The notes: generated from the letters alone by a model not told the origin. Shown: positions 1 to 5,707, counted from the first letter of the stretch. The stretch: DNA of 5,923 nt from Phyllobacteriaceae bacterium (GCA_012799265.1 JAAZLP010000275.1:1-5923), one strand, 5' to 3'. Made by a program: numbers and translations.

Positions 1-101
1 ATACGGATCGTAGACTTACGACGGCCATAATAGCCCTCGGCGGCCTTCAAGACCTTCTTGTGACGGGCGTGGGCGGTTACGCCTCTTTTTACGCGTGCCA
101 T
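1..101 (-). CDS. rplT: 50S ribosomal protein L20, N-terminal part (cut by window edge)
   Basis: The gene runs off the left edge, so only the first 33 residues are visible. They begin MARVKRGVTAHARHKKVL and continue through AAEGYYGRRKSTIR, the highly conserved, very basic N-terminus of L20. L20 binds 23S rRNA early in assembly of the large subunit. The ATG start (99-101) has a good Shine-Dalgarno sequence, GGAAGGA, at 111-117, nine bases upstream. The gene follows rpmI after only 19 bases, the usual L35-L20 order, so the two are almost certainly co-transcribed. infC, which precedes rpmI in many bacteria, is not upstream here; a glycosyltransferase gene is. Identification is essentially certain from the sequence; the rest of the protein lies outside the window. 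Confidence 0.97.
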   Translation of the reverse strand, partial: MARVKRGVTAHARHKKVLKAAEGYYGRRKSTIR

Positions 102-120
102 TTATTGGTGTCCTTCCAGC

Positions 121-321
121 TTAGCGGTTGTACGGCATGTACCACTTCACCAGACCCTCGTCGCCCTTGGACAGGATCTTGGTGCCGCGGTTGGTGCGGA
201 TGTACTTTGCGTTGTGGCTGATAAGGCGGTGACGCTTGCCGGCAACGCCGGCCTTCACCTTGCCGGTGGCGGTGAAGCTGAAACGCTTCTTGGCGCCGGA
301 CTTGGTCTTCATCTTGGGCAT
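121..321 (-). CDS. rpmI: 50S ribosomal protein L35
   Basis: This is a complete 66-residue protein of normal length for L35, a small basic component of the large ribosomal subunit. The N-terminus MPKMKTKSGAKKRF, the central KRHRLISHNAK and the C-terminal KWYMPYNR segment are characteristic of the family. The ATG start at 319-321 is preceded by AAGGA at 330-334 with an eight-base spacer. It is the first gene of the rpmI-rplT unit. A sigma-70-type promoter lies about 100 bases upstream, and the leader between them can form a hairpin. In several bacteria this operon is autoregulated by L20 binding to the leader; whether that happens here cannot be told from the sequence. Confidence 0.98.
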   Translation of the reverse strand: MPKMKTKSGAKKRFSFTATGKVKAGVAGKRHRLISHNAKYIRTNRGTKILSKGDEGLVKWYMPYNR

Positions 322-373
322 TTTGCGGGTCCTTTAGAGTATTCGGATGGATTGAGGCCCATCGCATTCAAGA

Positions 374-404
374 ACCGCCACGGCATGCCTTTTGGCCGGG
401 CGGT
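374..404 (-). promoter_or_regulatory. Hairpin in the rpmI-rplT leader
   Basis: Read on the minus strand, ACCGCC and CGGC pair with GCCG and GGCGGT, giving a ten-base-pair stem with a single bulged base and a ten-base loop. It lies about 53 bases before the rpmI start codon, within the predicted transcript. The loop contains AAAAGGC, which could instead pair with the adjacent GGCC, so two alternative folds exist. Its position would suit ribosomal-protein feedback control, but no L20-binding motif was recognised, so a regulatory role is inference. Confidence 0.4.
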
Positions 405-419
405 CCGGAGAATGGGGGG

Positions 420-448
420 TCTATAGGGGGAATCCGTCAGAGTGGCAA
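420..448 (-). promoter_or_regulatory. Sigma-70-type promoter for rpmI-rplT
   Basis: On the minus strand a -35 box TTGCCA (443-448) and a -10 box TATAGA (420-425) are separated by exactly 17 bases. The match to TTGACA/TATAAT is five of six and four of six bases. Transcription would start near 412-414, giving a leader of roughly 90 bases before rpmI. It is the best-looking housekeeping promoter in the window and sits where the ribosomal operon needs one. Confidence 0.7.
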
Positions 449-487
449 GGGCGAAGAGGACGCAGAGTCGGGGAGGTTGGGCAATTT

Positions 488-514
488 CCGTCCTCGGACC
501 TGATCCGAGGGCCG
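488..514. repeat. REP-like palindrome, copy 1
   Basis: The core is CCTCGGA, loop CCTGA, TCCGAGG (492-510), a perfect seven-base-pair stem with a five-base loop. A G-T pair and a G-C pair extend it outwards. The reverse complement of 488-514 matches 540-566 at 23 of 27 positions, so this is an inverted second copy of the same element. It lies between the glycosyltransferase stop codon and the rpmI promoter, outside any gene. Short extragenic palindromes in inverted pairs are typical of REP-type repeats; the family was not identified. Confidence 0.65.
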
Positions 515-539
515 TTGTCAGCGCCTGCTAAGTTGCCAG

Positions 540-566
540 TGGCCCTCGGGTCAGGCCCGAGGGCGG
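540..566. repeat. REP-like palindrome, copy 2 (inverted relative to copy 1)
   Basis: GCCCTCGGG (542-550), loop TCAGG and CCCGAGGGC (556-564) form a perfect nine-base-pair stem. Compared with copy 1 in reverse complement, two of the four differences change both partners of one base pair (A-T to G-C), so the stem is preserved. The element begins 36 bases after the glycosyltransferase stop codon on the minus strand and might also help terminate that transcript, but no T-tract follows it. Confidence 0.65.
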
Positions 567-602
567 AGCGGTGGTGGCGCGGACAGCGTGCCCGACGCGG
601 CT

Positions 603-1451
603 TCACTTCGCCTGGGCAGCGGCGAGCATGGGCTCGAGATGATCCTCAAAGAGAAGACCGGGCTTTGCGGCCAAAGCTGCGGCATAGGCGGCTTCGGCGT
701 CGAGGGAAACGCGCAGAAAACCGGCGACGCCGGTAACGTCTTCATCCTTGAGGCCGTAATAGCCGCTTTCGAGGCGCCTCAGGATTTCACGCTTGGAGCG
801 GATCATGCCGGTGGCGACATCCTTGCCATTGCTCATTGAGCCATCGCGCTTGATGTAGTCATGAAGCGGCGTGCCGAGGTGATAGCTTTCCGGGATGGTG
901 CGATAGAGCTGGAGCAGGAATTCGAGGTCCGTCATATTGCTCATGCTCGGATCATAGCGGCCAGTGCCGCGGCGCCGATCCCAGACGATCATCGAATCCA
1001 TCGAGACGCTCACCCATTTGTGTTCGCCCGGCGTCAGCACACGATCGGGCCCGTCACCGACATGGCGGAGATGGGCAAACTCGGTGGTCATGACGTCGAG
1101 CGCGGTGGTGACAATGCCGTAATCGGCGAGCGCGGCGACCGCCATTTCCAGCTTTTTGGGTTTCAGCCGGTCGTCGGCATCAAGGATGGCGGCATAGGGC
1201 GTTTCGAGCTGGGCGAGTGCCACATTGCGGGTCGCCGAGGCGCCAAGGCCGATGCCGCCGCTGGTGACGAAGACCTGCCGCGGGTCGCTGAGGTTCCGTT
1301 GGGCGAGGAAGCCCTCATAGTCAAAGCCGTCATCGGCGATGATCCAGTGCTGCCAGTCGCCATGCGTCTGGTTGAGAACGCTCTCGACGGTCGCGGGAAG
1401 CGTATCCTGGGCCCTGTAGGCGGGGGTGATGACGGCGACGGTCTTGGTCAC
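603..1451 (-). CDS. Family 2 glycosyltransferase
   Basis: The 282-residue product has a GT-A nucleotide-sugar binding fold of the GT2 type. VAVITPAYRAQDTL (5-18) is the first beta strand and nucleotide-binding loop. VESVLNQTHGDWQ (22-34) is the conserved helix, and WIIADDG (36-42) holds acidic residues expected to contact the nucleotide. GASATRNVAL (70-79) is the usual 'ARN' segment, and LDADDR (90-95) contains the DXD metal-binding motif. These enzymes move a sugar from a nucleotide donor to a glycan, lipid or protein acceptor; the donor and acceptor here cannot be told. There is no signal peptide or membrane segment, so it is probably cytosolic or membrane-associated. I chose the GTG start at 1449-1451 because the family homology begins directly after it and a strong ribosome binding site precedes it. 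The reading frame is open to 1634, but that extension looks non-coding and crosses the divergent heat-shock promoter. No other polysaccharide gene is nearby. Confidence 0.85.
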   Translation of the reverse strand: MTKTVAVITPAYRAQDTLPATVESVLNQTHGDWQHWIIADDGFDYEGFLAQRNLSDPRQVFVTSGGIGLGASATRNVALAQLETPYAAILDADDRLKPKKLEMAVAALADYGIVTTALDVMTTEFAHLRHVGDGPDRVLTPGEHKWVSVSMDSMIVWDRRRGTGRYDPSMSNMTDLEFLLQLYRTIPESYHLGTPLHDYIKRDGSMSNGKDVATGMIRSKREILRRLESGYYGLKDEDVTGVAGFLRVSLDAEAAYAAALAAKPGLLFEDHLEPMLAAAQAK

Positions 1452-1457
1452 GACAGG

Positions 1458-1464
1458 TTCTCCC
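1458..1464 (-). promoter_or_regulatory. Ribosome binding site fixing the GTG start of the glycosyltransferase
   Basis: GGGAGAA on the minus strand precedes the GTG codon; the GGGAG core (1460-1464) is eight bases from it. This supports starting at 1451 rather than at the upstream in-frame codon at 1634. Confidence 0.75.
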
Positions 1465-1470
1465 GAAAAC

Positions 1471-1500
1471 CTTGAACAAAAGCCTGATCGACCCATATCT
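1471..1500 (+). promoter_or_regulatory. Sigma-32 (RpoH) type heat-shock promoter for hsp20
   Basis: CTTGAA (1471-1476) is followed after 15 bases by CCCATATCT (1492-1500). This agrees closely with the RpoH consensus CTTGAA-N(13-17)-CCCCATNT, with only one C missing. Transcription would start around 1505-1507, leaving a leader of about 65 bases before the hsp20 ATG. The promoter lies just outside the divergent glycosyltransferase gene and overlaps its upstream region. Confidence 0.8.
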
Positions 1501-1542
1501 GGCCCATGCCACTGATGCCACTCTCTTCGGGTCGGCGGCGTA

Positions 1543-1564
1543 CGTTGCTTGACGATCAAGGACG
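1543..1564 (+). promoter_or_regulatory. ROSE-like RNA thermometer hairpin over the hsp20 ribosome binding site
   Basis: The hsp20 Shine-Dalgarno AAGGA (1558-1562) can pair with UUGCU (1545-1549) just upstream. Pairs are C1543-G1564, G1544-C1563, U1545-A1562, U1546-G1561, then C1548-G1560, U1549-A1559, U1550-A1558, G1551-C1557 and A1552-U1556, closing a CGA loop. G1547 is left unpaired opposite the GG of the Shine-Dalgarno. This is the layout of the last hairpin of ROSE elements, whose conserved U(U/C)GCU pairs with AGGA around a bulged G. Such hairpins melt on heat shock and free the ribosome binding site of small heat-shock genes in rhizobia. The visible leader is somewhat short for a full ROSE element, and I could not define its 5' hairpins with confidence. 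Confidence 0.68.
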
Positions 1565-1569
1565 CATTG

Positions 1570-1989
1570 ATGACGCGCATATCGGTTTTTTCCGCGCCAT
1601 TCCTCCTGGGCTTTGACAGTTTCGAGGAGCGCATCGACCGGCTGGCCCGGTCGGCTGACGGCTATCCGCCCTATAATATCGAGCGGAGCCAGACTGCCGA
1701 TGGCGCCGAGCGCTTCCTGATCTCCATTGCCGTAGCCGGGTTTGCCCAAGCGGATCTGGAGGTTATGGTGGAAGACAACCAGCTCCAGGTGCGCGGAAAG
1801 CAGGAGGATGACCCTTCGCGCGACTACCTGCACCGGGGCATCGCCGCCCGCCAGTTCCAGCGCAGCTTCCTTCTTGCCGACGGCATGGAAGTAAAAGATG
1901 CAACTCTGGGGCATGGCATGCTCGTTATAAGTCTTGAGCGGCCGCAAGCCGCCAAGATCGCCCGTAAAATAGACATTCGCTCAGTGTGA
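1570..1989 (+). CDS. Small heat-shock protein, Hsp20/IbpA family
   Basis: This 139-residue protein is an ATP-independent holdase chaperone of the alpha-crystallin family. It is expected to form large cytosolic oligomers that bind unfolding proteins and pass them to DnaK and ClpB. The N-terminal arm, MTRISVFSAPFLLGFDSFEE, is typical of alphaproteobacterial IbpA-like proteins. The alpha-crystallin domain runs from about PPYNIER (33-39) to SLERP (121-125), with the GML form of the GXL motif at 116-118. The C-terminal IDI (134-136) is the I-X-I motif that docks on neighbouring subunits. I start it at the ATG at 1570, seven bases after AAGGA; an in-frame TTG at 1549 lies inside the thermometer hairpin and is unlikely to be used. 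The gene has a sigma-32-like promoter and is followed after 18 bases by the DUF1150 gene. Confidence 0.95.
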   Translation: MTRISVFSAPFLLGFDSFEERIDRLARSADGYPPYNIERSQTADGAERFLISIAVAGFAQADLEVMVEDNQLQVRGKQEDDPSRDYLHRGIAARQFQRSFLLADGMEVKDATLGHGMLVISLERPQAAKIARKIDIRSV

Positions 1990-2007
1990 GGAAGAAAGGG
2001 CCGAGAA

Positions 2008-2286
2008 ATGATGGAAAAACGTGATCCGGCGACCGAATCCGCCAATCCGCTAAAGGACCTGACGCGCGCCCAGTTCGCCGCGCTGGGTGGCGATGCCGTC
2101 GCCTATGTCAAATCGGTGAACGGCCTGCTGCTCTCCAGCATGATCGAGGACGCCCAGTTTGACGCCAGCGCCCAATATCAGCTGGTGATGTCCGCCGACG
2201 GCACCCCGCTGATGGTGGCCGATACCAGCGAAGCCGTGGCCGAATGGCTTGGCGACCAGTCGATCGGTGTCGCGACGCTGCACTGA
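2008..2286 (+). CDS. DUF1150 family protein, partner gene of hsp20
   Basis: The 92-residue product belongs to DUF1150, small proteins of unknown function widespread in Hyphomicrobiales and often encoded right after hsp20. Recognisable segments are AALGGDAVAYVKSV (24-37), ADGTPLMVADTSEAVAEW (63-80) and the C-terminal TLH. There is no signal peptide or membrane segment, so it should be cytosolic. It follows hsp20 by 18 bases with a purine-rich AAAGGG (1995-2000) before the start, and an intrinsic terminator ends the unit 23 bases after its stop. It is therefore very likely made from the same heat-induced mRNA. Two ATG codons in a row (2008 and 2011) leave the exact start open by one residue. 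A role linked to the chaperone is inferred from context only. Confidence 0.88.
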   Translation: MMEKRDPATESANPLKDLTRAQFAALGGDAVAYVKSVNGLLLSSMIEDAQFDASAQYQLVMSADGTPLMVADTSEAVAEWLGDQSIGVATLH

Positions 2287-2309
2287 AGGCAGCCAGAAGA
2301 GATTTCTGC

Positions 2310-2336
2310 AATGCCCGCCCCGCAAGGGCGGGCATT
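2310..2336 (+). terminator. Intrinsic terminator of the hsp20-DUF1150 unit
   Basis: AATGCCCGCCC (2310-2320), loop CGCAA and GGGCGGGCATT (2326-2336) form a perfect eleven-base-pair stem, followed by TGCTTTTT to 2344. It lies 23 bases after the DUF1150 stop and just before the end of the convergent DNA glycosylase gene. On the opposite strand no good T-tract follows, so it should work mainly for the plus strand. Confidence 0.88.
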
Positions 2337-2343
2337 TGCTTTT

Positions 2344-3489
2344 TCAGCGGTCGAGCTGGAAGCGCTCGAAGCGGCCTAGCTCGGCGTCGATGGCTTCTTT
2401 TTCCGCTGCGCCAACGTCTTCCAGCCAGGTCCATTTCTGGATCAGCAGACTGCCCGCGACGCGATCGGTCTTGAGATCGGCGACTGCGACGACGCGGTCA
2501 TCGAGCAGGACCGGCAGGCTTAAATAGCCATATTGGCGCTTGGCCGCCGGCACATAGGCTTCAAAGAGGTGGTCATAGCCAAAGAAGAGTTTGAGGCGCT
2601 TGCGCTGGATGATCAGCGGATCAAAGGGGGAGAGGATGTGTACGCGCCCTGAGGGTGGCGGCGGAGCCAGATCCAGCGCTTCGGGCGTCGTCCACTGGGC
2701 GGTCTTCCCAGCGCCGTCCAGGGTCACGGGAACAAGCTGGCGGCGCTTGACCCGGGCCTCGATCAGCTCGTGCACCGCCTTTTTGGCCTTGGCGTTGAGA
2801 TGGCAGATGGAATCGAGGCTGACGACGCCCTGACTGGTGAGGGCGCGGTCGAGGAGATAGGCGGTCACCTGTCGCTCGGTGGCGGGGCGGGGAGGCTTGT
2901 CCCAGCCGAAATGGCGCTGTGTGAGATCATATGTCTTGAGCATGCCCTCGCGCGCCGAGATCGCCACGAGCCCCTGATAGAACATCATTTGCAGCACGCG
3001 CTTTGAAGGCTTGCGGCTGCCCCAGGCATGGGTCTTTTCGACGAGTACATCATCGTCGATGTCGCGGATGGAGAACGGGCCCTCGGTCTTGAGGCGCTTG
3101 CTCATCGCAGCGACCTCGGCCTTGGTCACCGAGCCGAACCAGGAACTGGGATTGTCGCGATAGGCCTTCATCGTCGGGATGAAGAAGGAAAAATCCTCGA
3201 CCGGGACGTAGCTCAGGGCGTGGGTCCAATATTCGAAGATCGATTTTTGGCTGCTCTGCAGCGTCGCGAGATCGCTGCGGCGATAGGAGGGGATGCGGGA
3301 AAAGAGAATGTGGTGGTGGCAGCGCTCAATGACATTGATGGTGTCGATCTGCACGTAACCGAGTTGCCGGATGGCTGCCTGCACGGCATCGGGGCCGGAC
3401 CCGAAGGGTTCCACCAAATCAAGCCGCTGCGCGTGGAGCCATGTGGCGCGGGCCTGGGCCGGGGAGAGATGAAGTGGTGCGCGTGTCAC
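2344..3489 (-). CDS. YcaQ/AlkX-type DNA glycosylase (winged-helix, HTH_42 family)
   Basis: The 381-residue protein belongs to the HTH_42 (formerly DUF1006) superfamily, which includes E. coli YcaQ (about 410 residues) and Streptomyces AlkZ. Known members are DNA glycosylases that remove bulky alkylated bases and unhook interstrand crosslinks such as those from nitrogen mustards. The catalytic QxD motif of the YcaQ branch is visible as Q47-I48-D49 in GYVQIDTINVIERCHHH. Other conserved blocks are EYWTHALSYVP (86-96), SPFDPLI (287-293), a block at 303-326 containing YVPAAKRQYGYLSLP, and DLKTDR (338-343). No signal peptide is present, consistent with a role on chromosomal DNA. The GTG start (3487-3489) has only a weak upstream GGA, but homology begins almost at once after it. 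The gene is convergent with hsp20-DUF1150 and lies 85 bases downstream of the protease gene on the same strand. Confidence 0.88.
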   Translation of the reverse strand: MTRAPLHLSPAQARATWLHAQRLDLVEPFGSGPDAVQAAIRQLGYVQIDTINVIERCHHHILFSRIPSYRRSDLATLQSSQKSIFEYWTHALSYVPVEDFSFFIPTMKAYRDNPSSWFGSVTKAEVAAMSKRLKTEGPFSIRDIDDDVLVEKTHAWGSRKPSKRVLQMMFYQGLVAISAREGMLKTYDLTQRHFGWDKPPRPATERQVTAYLLDRALTSQGVVSLDSICHLNAKAKKAVHELIEARVKRRQLVPVTLDGAGKTAQWTTPEALDLAPPPPSGRVHILSPFDPLIIQRKRLKLFFGYDHLFEAYVPAAKRQYGYLSLPVLLDDRVVAVADLKTDRVAGSLLIQKWTWLEDVGAAEKEAIDAELGRFERFQLDR

Positions 3490-3512
3490 AACGGGTCCGA
3501 ATCGAACGAACG

Positions 3513-3539
3513 GGGAACGCCAGCATGTCTGGGCGTCCC
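3513..3539 (-). terminator. Inverted repeat after the protease gene, possible terminator
   Basis: GGGAACGCCAG (3513-3523) and CTGGGCGTCCC (3529-3539) pair almost fully around a five-base loop, with one bulged base on each side. The hairpin begins 35 bases after the protease stop codon and sits in the 85-base gap before the DNA glycosylase gene. On the minus strand no T-tract follows; the plus strand has TTTCTGTT. Efficiency as an intrinsic terminator is therefore doubtful, but the location fits separating the two genes. Confidence 0.4.
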
Positions 3540-3574
3540 TTTCTGTTCAAGTCGCCACCGCGTCCGCGACCAGT

Positions 3575-5590
3575 CTAGAAGCTGAGTTTTAGTCCCACGC
3601 TTGCCGCATGGGAGACAGTCTCACCCTGGATCTGGGCGCCGTAGCGGCCAAAAAAGCTCATGCCTGATACGGTGGTGCTGGTGAGATTAAACGCGCCGCC
3701 GAAGCGAACAATGTTGGGGTCGAGATGACCCGTCGTGGTGGTTATTGGCCGCCCCAACAATGTCGCGGTGCTGTTGAGATCGGTATCGCCCAGCAGACGG
3801 GAGTAGGACGCGTCCAAAAGAAAGGTCAGATCACTGTCGTCAAGCGCGATTGGCAGGGATTGAAAACGCAGGCCCAGCCCGATCTCGGCCTGGCTGTATT
3901 CGTGCGCAGCAAGCTCGAGGCCAAAGACACCCGCGCCGGTTTCCTGCGCTGCGCCCACTTGTTGATGCCGCGCCATGAGAAGCGCGTAGGGCGAAAAGGC
4001 CCCGACATCAGGGACATCGAAGCGGTGTCCGAATTCGCCGCCCGCTTCGAGGCCAATGCCCGAAAAATGCGCACTGCCGGAGGGCGAAGAACTGGTTCCG
4101 GTGGCGCCCGAAATGGTGTTGCGCGTTATGGCCTGGCTCAGGCTGGCCGCCTGTGCCGTGCCATCGAAGAACCAGCCGTCCCGGGTCCAATGCCCATAAA
4201 AGCCAAGATGGAGGTTCTGCGAGATGCCGGAATTGTCAGCACCGGCCTGTTGGGTCGTCGCGGCGGTGAAGCCAGCGCCCAGGCCAAACCGGAAGTCTTT
4301 GGACGCATAAAGGTCAAGCCCGGCAACACCGCCAACCACCTGATTGGTGTGATCGGCGGAAATCTGGGCGCCGAACATTGGCGTGAACCAGGCTTGGCGC
4401 TGCACCGGATCGAGCATGGCGTCGGCAATGGCTGCCGAAGCAGCGCCACCTGTAGGCGCGACATAGGTGTTTGGCTCGAGCGGGGTTGTGCGGGTGATAT
4501 CGCCCGAAGCATGAGTCCGTAGAACGTCGGTGACGTCAGACATGGCGCGCAGGCGGGCCTGGGTCGCAGCTGTATAGACCGTGGCTGTTTCGGGATTGAT
4601 GCTGTCGACCACATTGCGCAGGTTCAGCATGCCCCAGCCAAAGACGCTGTCGATGCCAGGGGCGCCGATGTCTGTAGCGGTTTGCAGAATGAGGCTGGCG
4701 AGTTCGGCGTTGGTGGCCTGTGGAAACATCTGCGCAGCGATGGCGACGGCGCCGGTGACATGCGGCGTGGCCATTGAGGTGCCGGAAATCGCGGCATACC
4801 GGTTGTCCCCATCATGATAAGCCGACCAGATGGCGTCGTCGGTCCCGGCACCTTCACCCCCCGGTGCGGTCAGGCACCACATTGCCGCAAGCCCGCAATG
4901 GTTCGCGTAGCTCGCCCGGGAGCCGCTTGGGCCGACAGCGGTGACCGCGAGCCAGAGATCCTGCAGTTCCGGGTATAGATAGGGTAGCCCCGCATAGGCC
5001 CCTGGTTGGGTCTGGTTGTAATTGTCGGTCGCAAAGATTTGCAGCGCGCCCAGACTGGCGCCTTCGAACAGCGCCGCCATCGTATGGGGTTGTACCGCTT
5101 CCATGAATGCGCGCGTGGCGTCGGTAATCTTGAAAGTCGATCCGTTTGCACGCAATGACCAGGAATTGTTGAAGATCCGGACGCCCTTGGCGTAAGCCCA
5201 CCGATAGGCATCGGCGGCCTCAAAATCCGGTTTGCCCACGGCATTGAGACTATAGAGCAGGGCTCCGGGCGCTACGCCGACGTTGCGGCCCGCAACCGTG
5301 CCGGCCACATGGGTGCCGTGCATTTGAGGACCGGCAAAGGGAAGCGAGCCGCCTCCATTGTAACCACCGAGAAATCGGTCGCGGTACTCGTTATGGGTCG
5401 CCCTGGCTGCCTCATCGTAGATGCCCACGACCACTCCAGCGCCGGTAAAACCGCGCTCAAAAGCGTAGGCCCGCCCAATCATGTCGTGGCCCCACAGGGG
5501 TTGGGCTGTAGCAGGCACGGACCCCGCAAGAGAAAGAGCGATGGTCACGGCGCCAAATATTGCCGCGTGGTACCAGGGCGCGTGAGCCAA
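3575..5590 (-). CDS. Secreted S8 (subtilisin-like) serine protease with C-terminal autotransporter domain
   Basis: The 671-residue protein is a type V secreted protease. Residues 1-30 form a signal peptide (hydrophobic AAIFGAVTIALSLAG, then a likely cut after PATAQ). The S8 domain spans about 33-330. It has D59 in VVVGIYDEA, H91 in HGTHVAGTVAG, S272 in GTSMATPHVTG, and a probable oxyanion residue N190 in ATDN. C232 and C239 (HCGLAAMWCLTAPG) are well placed for a disulphide. A linker of about 65 residues leads into a beta-barrel from roughly 396, starting near WFTPMFGAQ, with alternating hydrophobic strands and a terminal phenylalanine (VGLKLSF), the usual outer-membrane barrel signature. The barrel should insert into the outer membrane and place the protease on the surface or release it. 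There is no beta-helix passenger, so this is a compact form. Substrate unknown. The TTG start is chosen for its strong ribosome binding site and the signal peptide directly after it. Confidence 0.93.
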   Translation of the reverse strand: MAHAPWYHAAIFGAVTIALSLAGSVPATAQPLWGHDMIGRAYAFERGFTGAGVVVGIYDEAARATHNEYRDRFLGGYNGGGSLPFAGPQMHGTHVAGTVAGRNVGVAPGALLYSLNAVGKPDFEAADAYRWAYAKGVRIFNNSWSLRANGSTFKITDATRAFMEAVQPHTMAALFEGASLGALQIFATDNYNQTQPGAYAGLPYLYPELQDLWLAVTAVGPSGSRASYANHCGLAAMWCLTAPGGEGAGTDDAIWSAYHDGDNRYAAISGTSMATPHVTGAVAIAAQMFPQATNAELASLILQTATDIGAPGIDSVFGWGMLNLRNVVDSINPETATVYTAATQARLRAMSDVTDVLRTHASGDITRTTPLEPNTYVAPTGGAASAAIADAMLDPVQRQAWFTPMFGAQISADHTNQVVGGVAGLDLYASKDFRFGLGAGFTAATTQQAGADNSGISQNLHLGFYGHWTRDGWFFDGTAQAASLSQAITRNTISGATGTSSSPSGSAHFSGIGLEAGGEFGHRFDVPDVGAFSPYALLMARHQQVGAAQETGAGVFGLELAAHEYSQAEIGLGLRFQSLPIALDDSDLTFLLDASYSRLLGDTDLNSTATLLGRPITTTTGHLDPNIVRFGGAFNLTSTTVSGMSFFGRYGAQIQGETVSHAASVGLKLSF

Positions 5591-5597
5591 ATATCTT

Positions 5598-5603
5598 CTC
5601 CCC
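5598..5603 (-). promoter_or_regulatory. Ribosome binding site fixing the TTG start of the protease
   Basis: GGGGAG on the minus strand lies seven bases before the TTG at 5588-5590, ideal spacing. No ATG or GTG gives a complete signal peptide with comparable support; the first in-frame GTG would begin at residue 15, inside the hydrophobic core. Confidence 0.75.
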
Positions 5604-5692
5604 TTCGTTGCCCCCTTCTGTCATCCGCAGCAAAAAATTTGAAGCAGGGTAGGTAGATGCACCGGGAGGAGGGTTCACAAAAAGTTAACGAG

Positions 5693-5707
5693 AGCCGCCG
5701 TGCGGCT
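5693..5707. repeat. Small perfect inverted repeat upstream of the protease
   Basis: AGCCGC and GCGGCT flank a CGT loop in the 196-base gap between the protease start and the tRNA. No convincing promoter with both boxes was found in this gap on the minus strand, so the role of the hairpin is unknown. Confidence 0.4.

Noticed and set aside
861..1475. A 204-codon open frame on the plus strand opposite the glycosyltransferase
   Set aside because: It is fully antisense to a gene with clear GT2 motifs, has no recognisable family or ribosome binding site, and is a usual by-product of GC-rich coding sequence.
1549..1569. A TTG start for Hsp20 seven codons upstream of the ATG
   Set aside because: It would lie inside the hairpin that holds the true ribosome binding site; the family normally begins at the MTR segment encoded from 1570.
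1452..1634. An N-terminal extension of the glycosyltransferase to an upstream start at 1634
   Set aside because: The extra 61 residues have no family similarity, overlap the hsp20 coding start, promoter and thermometer, and a strong ribosome binding site precedes the GTG at 1451.
3490..3512. A tRNA T-arm-like sequence (minus strand GTTCG, TTCGATT, CGGAC) at the far side of the protease from tRNA-Ala, suggesting an attachment-site relic
   Set aside because: Only about eight bases match the tRNA-Ala T arm, no acceptor or anticodon arms are present, and no integrase is in the window. A chance T-loop resemblance is more likely.
3028..3585. A 185-codon open frame on the plus strand opposite the DNA glycosylase gene
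   Set aside because: Its opposite strand encodes the conserved QID motif and other family blocks; no independent support for this frame.
3725..4522. A 265-codon open frame on the plus strand opposite the autotransporter barrel
   Set aside because: Antisense to a well-supported gene, rich in Arg and Gly with no domain signal; typical GC-rich shadow frame.
5640..5690. A promoter for the protease (TTGTGA with TCTACC at 17-base spacing, minus strand)
   Set aside because: The -10 box matches only about half of the consensus, so it is not better than chance in this region.
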